From: Blastobasis lacticolella
Lineage: Eukaryota; Arthropoda; Insecta; Lepidoptera; Blastobasidae
Direction: 5' to 3'
Assembly: GCA_905147135.1 (NCBI GenBank)
Contig: LR990046.1
Location: forward strand, 17,390,501 to 17,454,500
DNA length: 64,000 bases
The translations under genes were made by a program, and so were the position numbers. The notes under the pieces were generated by a model. It saw only the letters and a program-made list of their open reading frames with translations. It did not search any database and had not been told where the DNA came from. The stretch's first letter is position 1; the number at the start of each line of letters is the position of its first letter. Shown here in pieces: positions 57,591 through 64,000 of the stretch.

Positions 57591-57977
57591 AAAGTTACGT
57601 CGTCCATAAGCGAATGGTGTCTGGTCAATGGTCCTGTCCAATCAACAATGGTCCTGACCGAGAATGTAAAACCGATTCATCATCAAACATCGATTTCTTA
57701 AACAGTTTTGGCCAGCACCTTTCAATACCTCCAATCAAACATCAAGAACGTCCACAATTGACTTAGTCACAGCACAGGCCGCATGCCCTTTGCATCTGGG
57801 AAGTGCGGATGTTGTGAAACGCGGCGTGCGGCGTGCGCGCGCGCCGCTGCTACCGTGGTGCTTATAAACACCGTGTCAACTGCATTTTGGAGGATGTGCA
57901 CCTGTAAACAATTGATCGGGCGCTAATCAAATAGTAGGCATTAGATTCCTAATAGCGTAATAATAGTTATCTAGGTA

Positions 57978-58325
57978 GAGCTCGTCTAATCTAAAATGAC
58001 GCGCCCCACTATCGCATTAACGCACACAAGCAAGTTTAAAATTAACCTAATCTATGTTAGTAAGAAATATTTTAGTTAATTTATATTGTAGAAATTGCCA
58101 AATAAATATTATGTCTATGTCTATGTCTATGTCTAAAATATGGACGCAATACATATACAAATGCCGTTGTAATTTGTCATTCAGTTGCCGGTAAGACACC
58201 AACGTAGGAGCTCACGTCGTTTATTGGCTCCCACACAGATGAAGTGTCGTTATCAATATTTGCACTCACACATCGAAATCAACTAACTAAGTAGTGGGGC
58301 GTGTCATTTTAGACTAGACGAGCTC
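57978..58325. mobile_element. GAGCTCGTCTA MITE, copy 3, with inserted LINE tail
   Basis: TIRs and TA flanks as in copy 1, to which it is nearly identical. It is interrupted at 58041-58134 by a 94-bp retroposon end (AATAAATATT plus four ATGTCT hexamers), flanked by TAAAAT at 58037-58042 and 58134-58139. Confidence 0.88.
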
Positions 58326-58689
58326 TACCTACTTATCGTGTGAAGACTACTGTTAAGTCATCGTTAATTAATATTCAAACATGATAAAAGAAGAATCATC
58401 CAATTCCACGCCCGTCTGCAAAAAAATTGATATCTTACTTTTTATATGAATTTTGGATATTGGATATCGATTCGTAGTAGACAAAATAATGAAGGGTTCT
58501 GACCTCTATATAATAGTGGTCTACGATCCGGCCATAGTAATATACATAATACCTATTATTATCTAATAAATGAATGTTTACCGATATTTTCGTTAAGACC
58601 AATTTTGCCCATTCTTGGAGGGAAAAAATATCTTTCATTTGACACAAAACTCGTTTAAATAACTGTTGAAGGTAGATTAGTTTTAAATA
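58326..58689. other. intron spacer, nothing recognised
   Basis: AT-rich. The minus-strand open frame 58435-58647 has no family signature. Confidence 0.4.
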
Positions 58690-58815
58690 CTAGCTTTTAG
58701 CAACAAGATCTGTGCAAAAACCACTTGTCATTGATCCCTGACGGAATCTGTGTATAAGTTTTTATTAATACGTTCACTGTATTATGAAATAAAACAGTTA
58801 CGTCTTTGTTTTATA

Positions 58816-59295
58816 CTAGTGGACCCGGCGCGACTTCGTTCGCGTACACATACTTTACCCATAGCCAGAGCCGGATTTAGGGGAGGGCAACCGGGGCGAA
58901 AGCCCCGGGGCCTCCACAAACGGGGGGCCCCCACAATAGACTTCGGAAAAAAACCTTTCAAATTCCAATTAGTAAACACTAGTAAACATCTTTTCCTTTG
59001 ATATTGATTTTTTTTCAATAAATTCACAATAAATGATTTATTGAAAAACTCGACTTAAAAAAATGGTTCACTTTATTTGGAAAATAATTTGGGGCGAGGG
59101 GGCCTCCGCTCCTTCGTTGCCCCGAGGCCTCTGGACCTCTAAATCCGGCCCTGCCCATAGCTACTCTTTTTTTCCTGAATTTTCTCTTGAAGCACTATCT
59201 ATTGTTGAAAACCGTATTAAAATCCGTTGCATAGTTTAAAAGAACTAAGCGTACATAGGCGGGAAACGACTTTGTTTTATAACTACTATGTATAT
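58816..59295 (+). repeat. GGACCCGGCGCGAC repeat split by a hAT MITE
   Basis: The two halves (58816-58865, 59154-59295) match the uninterrupted copies at 23221 and 61330 once the 288-bp insertion and one duplicated 8-mer are removed. Confidence 0.88.
58866..59153. mobile_element. hAT MITE, copy 2, 8-bp target duplication
   Basis: CAGAGCCGGATTTAG to CTAAATCCGGCCCTG, inverted relative to copy 1 and shorter in the middle. Flanked by CCCATAGC at 58858-58865 and 59154-59161. Confidence 0.93.
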
Positions 59296-59411
59296 ATAGC
59301 GCAACCTAAATTAAGAAATATACGACGTAAGTGGTAACAGTAAGATAAAATTGGATTACAATGCAATGTACGAATATCTTTGCTAGGAGATAAGGGCGAA
59401 AATTACAAAAG

Positions 59412-59669
59412 ATGGAAACAAAGGTATTGTTTAAATATTTTAGTGCTACAGGGGCAAAAGGGAAACTCAAGGAGGATGAAAATATTTCCTTGTGCCTTCA
59501 TTGTCTGGGAGAGGAGGCATGTCTAAGAAAAGATGCAAAAAAAAAATATGAAGCAGTGGTTCAAAGTTTTGACCAATATTTTGTACCTTACTTCAATGAA
59601 ACAATTCAAACAATGAATAGGCATACATTTTTCAAAAGGGACGTGAAGGACGTGACCTTTGATGAGTAG
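59412..59669 (+). pseudogene. Ty3/gypsy-like gag fragment
   Basis: 85-residue frame with SLCLHCLGEEACLRKDAKKK then YEAVVQSFDQYFVPYFNETI, closing near RDVKDVTFDE. The pattern (hydrophobic LxLHCLG.EA, KKYxxVxxxFDxYFVP.xN, ..F..R.Q..xETFDE) is the capsid-like part of insect Ty3/gypsy gag proteins. It is truncated by a stop just after TFDE; no protease, reverse transcriptase or integrase follows. Diverged LTR-like stretches may lie at 58690-58815 and 59955-60120. Confidence 0.65.
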
Positions 59670-60125
59670 GTAGGTACTTAACCGTATTGGGGACTCTTAG
59701 TAATGATTGTAATTTTGGGGAATTAAAAAATAGCCCAGAGAGCAATAGTAATGGCCAAAACGTAGTGTTATCGGTCAAAAACAATAAAAAACCTAATTTG
59801 TATGCTGAAATGAGAGCTAAAGATTGTAGACCAAATTCATATTAAATTGTTAGAGAACAAGATGGAGAATTGGATAGGAACAGAAGAAATTTAATAAATT
59901 GTAAAAATCAAGAACGGAAGACTGTTAAAAAAGAGAAAGTAGAGAAGGACAGTCTTAAATACTAGCATGTAGCAACACTAGAGCTGCAGCAACACCACTT
60001 ATCATGGAGCCTTCAAGAAGTCTGTACTGTTTCGATATTTAATGTATCGGATTAACAAATAAGAATCTTTACAGTAATTGAAGAAAACTTAGTCTTTATT
60101 TTATAATTATCATCATGGCAACCCT

Positions 60126-61329
60126 ATGTTTAGACCAGGGTGAGAGTAGGCTACCCATATTTTTTTCTTATTCGAGTCATATTCTGTCGTTTAATGCACG
60201 ATTTTTCTGTATAACAGATGAGGGAAGATTATTACTATGGCCGGATCTCCAACCTCACTAAGAATAGGCAGGAATTTTAATTTGAGCTCGAGATTAAATA
60301 TCCAGAAGGCTAAGTCATTGCAGCCTGTAGGTAAGTAGGTAAACGAGAATAATGATCGCTTATAAATAAAATACCTACGTTTGTAGTTTCTCCGGCAATT
60401 ATATGCGACACGTGAACAAACATCTATTTATAACACTCGACAGGTCTTCACGTTTAAGTTATTGTATTAACTGTTGCAAAAAAGGTCTTCATCAGGGTCA
60501 CTCATGAATAGCCGTTAATCGATAGTCGAGGATTGAATGAATCGATGATACAGCGCTATTGTTGGGTGAATCGTGTCCGGAACTAAAAAACTGTTTGCGG
60601 GCTAATTGCCTAGCTTGAGAACTAATCGATATCGCTAAATATACCTAAGTTAATAGTACCTAATTGACATTTTCTAACTTTCTGTAGTAAGTTTGAGAGG
60701 AAAATTATTACCTTAGCGAAGAGAATCAGTCACGATTTTTGTTTAGTGACTTTTCCATTAGCTATGATATCACGTGAATGACTGTGAAGAAATTATCACG
60801 ATATCTCTTAAACCAGAGTGGGCTAGAGCAATGTGATTTTGGGATGTCTGATGACGTCATTCGACACCTGGGTAAACCGTACGTAACAGTTAATAAAGTA
60901 CATCAATTATTGCGCTTGACATTTCCTTCAAACCCATATAATTTAGGCATTTCAGAATGGACTTCAAAATTATTTCATTGGGTTTCATTGCCAGGAAAAT
61001 TCGTTGAGATATTATCAACAAACCTATAGTATTGTACCATATGATTAATCCTCATTCATGGCTACTCGTACATACAGCCCTGAAAAGAAGAATTAGCCAA
61101 ACTGTTCTTCCAAAATATTATTATTCACCTGAAACAAATCATATCCCGAGTATCCCGACACGACTGCCGATCAATAACCCAAAGAGGATAGAAATACTAC
61201 CAACATTTTACAGCAACATATTTACACATTGCACAAAACGAAGAGCTGTGATAGGTTTCTTCTTCGTATCATTAAAAGAACTAAAGATAATATGGAGGTA
61301 CATAAAAACTTAATGTTCAGTATTATATA
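60126..61329. other. intron spacer with two unassigned open frames
   Basis: Plus-strand frames 60778-61029 and 61032-61313 (83 and 93 codons) abut. I recognise no domain. They may be remnants of a mobile element or chance in AT-rich DNA. Confidence 0.3.
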
Positions 61330-61505
61330 GGATACTAGGGATCCGGCGCGACTTCGTTCGCGTAGACCTACCTTATCCCTACCTACCCTTGTTTTATTGC
61401 TTACAAACCTTCTGCTTGAATCACTCTATCTATTGTTGAATACCGCATTAAAATCCGTTGCGTAGTTTAACATACATTGGGACAGAGGGCGGGAAGTGAC
61501 TTTGT
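61330..61505 (+). repeat. GGACCCGGCGCGAC repeat, uninterrupted copy
   Basis: GGATCCGGCGCGACTTCGTT to GGGAAGTGACTTTGTTTTAT; it serves as the reference for the split copy at 58816. Confidence 0.8.
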
Positions 61506-61509
61506 TTTA

Positions 61510-62678
61510 TACTATGTATAGAGTATAATCCTCTCTGGCATAGGAAAAAAACTTATGTAACGCTCCTCTTGTGTGTGTGAGTTATGTTTTAAATGACACT
61601 TCACTCACACCCGCAAGAGGGGTTTTACTTCGTTTTTTACCTGTAAGCGCCCAAATGTTATAACCAAGGTTGTTGCTGAAGTAAAATTCTGTAAGATACC
61701 TAATTTGTAATTAATATCAGCTGATGCCGATGCTGATTTAATGTTTTTGTATTAGGTACGTCTTGTACGAGAATTATCCTTCTTACATAATAATATAAGT
61801 ATTAATGTTATGTTATTTCACTTTTTACGGGGGGACATTTTAAAATCACAAAAGTTCACAGAAACAATGCACTGCGCAATGACTAAATCACTAGAGAGAA
61901 CAAGCGAGAGTTGTTATGGTTAAGAAAAGGTTAAAAGTTAAACAAGGATATTACTAAGTCCCACGTATCCGCTGTCTGTCTGTCTGTCCGCCTATCTCTC
62001 TGGCACAGGCTTCAGGCAGGAAGTCTTTGGAACAGCAGAATTTTAAAGCATGTGTTTCTTTGACCGCTATAACAAAAAAGCAATAAAACGGAAAAAACAT
62101 TGATTATTAAGAAGTTTTTGTTGTTTCTATCGTGATAATAGCAATACATAGAAGCCCGAAACTTAGTATAATTATGCTAATACTAAAGATAATAACAAAT
62201 AAGTACTAAATTTAATTATGCCAGGGCATCAAAATATTATTAAACTAAATAATTATTTGTTGTAATGGGACGGAACTCGGCTGGTTTTTTTAGTTGAATT
62301 AATCAATGAACAAAGTGCGAGTTTTGATTGGCTTAAACTTACAAGTCGCGACTTGGAACATCAACATCAAATGCAAATGCTGACGCAACGAACAATTCTA
62401 ATGCTGATGATGATGTTTATGTGGAAAAATATGCTGATGTTCCACTGATGCTGACGCTGATATTCGCAAAAACCCCGGTTAAAACTAAGGCCTATTATAA
62501 ATACCATATAGGAAGCTAGGTATAAAATTAATGGAAATCAAAATTTAATCACAAATTAAAGTACATTAATTTCACAAGTAAGTAATTAAATATCAAAAGA
62601 TTCCTTCCCCTTTTCCCCATTCCTTGAATCTTCACCTACCAACTTCCAAAATGACCAGAACACAGTGGCCCGTTACAG
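61510..62678. other. intron spacer
   Basis: 61955-62010 resembles the start of the ACAAAGTCCCACG repeat. 62600-62640 is the pyrimidine tract before the next exon. Otherwise nothing recognised. Confidence 0.4.
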
Positions 62679-62859
62679 ACGCAATCTCACGGCTCCGGGT
62701 GCAGTAACAGGTGACTGGGACAAGTGCCACACCTATGCTGCCAACTGGAGTCATGTCCTGGAGACCTTGGAGACGCCAGACCTGGCGCCGAGGGTCCCCT
62801 GCCAGCACGGTTGGGAGTTTGAGCTGACTGATATACCATACCATACGGTGGTTAGCGAG
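62679..62859 (+). CDS. organic cation transporter, exon 3 (extracellular loop)
   Basis: The acceptor CCCGTTACAG (62669-62678) is the one that restores the frame after exon 2 (phase 2); upstream CAG sites at 62658 and 62665 do not. The donor is GCGAG|GTAGGT, phase 0. It encodes RNLTAPGAVTGDWDKCHTYA, the NWSHVLETLETPDL stretch and VPCQHGWEFELTDIPYHTVV-SE. The two N-glycosylation sites (NLT, NWS) and cysteines fit the large extracellular loop between TM1 and TM2. CQHGWEF..DI.Y.T..SE is the conserved run before the RGWVC block of the next exon. Confidence 0.87.
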
Positions 62860-63492
62860 GTAGGTTGACTTCTTCTTCTATTTTTCGTCAGTAAATTTTC
62901 GAAAAACTCTATTTATTTATTATCTAGATCTGGCTTGCCCAGTAGTCGGCCAGGGTAACGGCATTATCAGTCACCAGGAACAGTTCCTCCCTAGTGCAGG
63001 TAGCAGGACAAAGAGGACAAGAGAGCAGATGCTCCATGGTTTGCGATGGAGCTCCACAGTCGTTGACTAGTTTGTACTGTGAATGTTCTGAATACAGTTA
63101 GGTCAAGCTGCAGCCGTGACATTGTATTAAGGGGCGTGACAAAGCAACTGTCAGTCATTTTATTTATTTCATTATTCGGATAAAAGTTGATAATTTATTT
63201 TCTACTATTTAAAAGCGAGCAGTTATTATTATGGGTGCATATCAAATTAGATTTTTAATCAACAACCTACGCTTGATCTAAGAAAATCTAGTTATTTGAT
63301 GAAAAACCAGAACTTAATGCCGGATTTTGAGATTTTTTTTTGAAAAATCTTTCAAAAAAGAATCCGGGATTCCTCAAACTGAACTCTTCCGGTTCTTGAC
63401 CAAAAATATATTTGTTGCAACAACTAGTCCTCCCATTTATTCCAAGTTAATATAAGATTTTCCATGTTACATCTCCATCTTTTGTTATCCAG
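62860..63492. other. intron of the transporter gene
   Basis: Starts GTAGGT and ends TTATCCAG. 62960-63130 shows some retroposon-like text (CACAGTCGTTGACTAG); otherwise unassigned. Confidence 0.6.
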
Positions 63493-63622
63493 CGCGGCTG
63501 GGTGTGCCAGTATTCCGGGAACGCGCCGATCGCTCAGGCTGTCTTCTTTGCGGGCTCGCTAGTGGGCGGTCTGCTGTTCGGGTGGCTGGCCGACCGCTTT
63601 GGGCGCGTGCCCGCCTTGGTTG
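63493..63622 (+). CDS. organic cation transporter, exon 4 (TM2 and MFS motif)
   Basis: Entered in phase 0 after TTATCCAG and leaving in phase 1 at GTTG|GTAAGG. It encodes RGWVCQYSGNAPIAQAVFFA, GSLVGGLLFG and WLADRFGRVPALVG. This is the second transmembrane helix followed by the signature loop of the major facilitator superfamily (GWLADRFGR, i.e. G-x-x-x-D-R-x-G-R). With the preceding exons this confirms the SLC22/organic cation transporter assignment. The remaining helices lie beyond the right edge of the window. Confidence 0.92.
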
Positions 63623-64000
63623 GTAAGGGTTGTGAGGAGGGAGTAGAGATCTCCGAGGATGCAGAGATATTAAAGTTAGCAGCGTGGAAAACACTTCCGA
63701 CCATAAAGCGTAGGGTGTTTTAGATCTGTGCCCTGAGTATAACATACCTCATACATCACATCACTAACCAATTTAGCCCAATGCAGGACTTGAGTCTCCT
63801 CAAGATTAGTGGAAAGTTATGCCATAAGATCTACACTTGGCAGAAAACACACAAAAGAAAAGCTGCTGCCCATTTTAGAATAGAATAGGAAGTAGTTTGG
63901 TAACGCCTACATAAATAAATTGCGTAAAACCACTACAGCATAAGTTTGCTAACCAAAAAGGTACAGGCGTTTAAAAAAGCACCGAGTTAAAATTGTACCT
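63623..64000. other. intron with decayed family C SINE
   Basis: 63770-63885 retains CCAATGCAGGACTTGAG and AGCTGCTGCCCATTTTAGA, diverged from the minus-strand family C copy at 38552. No further transporter exon before the window ends. Confidence 0.55.

Noticed and set aside
60778..61313. Two adjoining plus-strand frames
   Set aside because: No recognisable domain; position inside the transporter intron and AT-rich composition make chance likely.
1..64000. CRISPR arrays, operons, bacterial or viral gene blocks
   Set aside because: No spaced direct repeats, ribosome-binding-site-led gene runs or viral structural genes; the content is eukaryotic.

Overview
The window looks like nuclear DNA of a lepidopteran (moth or butterfly). 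It is AT-rich, gene-poor and packed with insect transposable elements: tRNA-derived SINEs, jockey-like and RTE LINEs, a mori-type mariner, hAT and Harbinger-like MITEs, and foldback elements. Its few host genes have GT-AG introns, TATA/initiator promoters and signal peptides. The species cannot be named from the sequence.

Host genes: (1) a 76-residue prepropeptide on the minus strand at 2237-2619, with two coding exons and an upstream leader exon; (2) an intronless, six-cysteine secreted protein on the minus strand at 33122-33499; (3) the last exon of an AMP-forming acyl-CoA synthetase on the minus strand at 36409-36514; (4) the 5' half of an organic cation transporter (SLC22 type) on the plus strand, with exons at 52403-52444 (candidate), 57079-57317, 62679-62859 and 63493-63622, continuing past the right edge. 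An orphan 5' exon ending ATG|GTAAGT is possible at 13022.

Repeats, left to right: mariner relic (1-1.9 kb); Harbinger-like element carrying a minisatellite and an RTE end (3.8-5.4 kb); 3.3-kb decayed jockey-superfamily LINE (6.3-9.5 kb); second LINE fragment (10.3-10.8 kb); a composite repeat at 17.3-18.3 kb with a second copy at 34.7-35.4 kb; a foldback element at 43.8-45.4 kb holding an inner palindrome, a hexanucleotide array and a SINE; hAT MITEs with exact 8-bp target duplications (47.8 and 58.9 kb); and three copies of a GAGCTC-ended MITE (46.7, 56.3, 58.0 kb). Three SINE-like families recur: family A (17 copies or fragments; reverse tRNA head, ATG-repeat tail), family B (5 copies; ends GGCTAGATGGCGC) and family C (4 clear copies; starts GGCCGTGTGGTG).

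The host genes show no shared operon-like logic. Most of the structure comes from nested insertions, many dated relative to one another by target-site duplications. The most useful items for follow-up are the two small secreted-protein genes, the transporter's tandem acceptor-like repeats, the 39-bp hairpin downstream of the six-cysteine gene, the nested foldback element, and a LINE 3' hairpin that shows compensatory base changes between copies.
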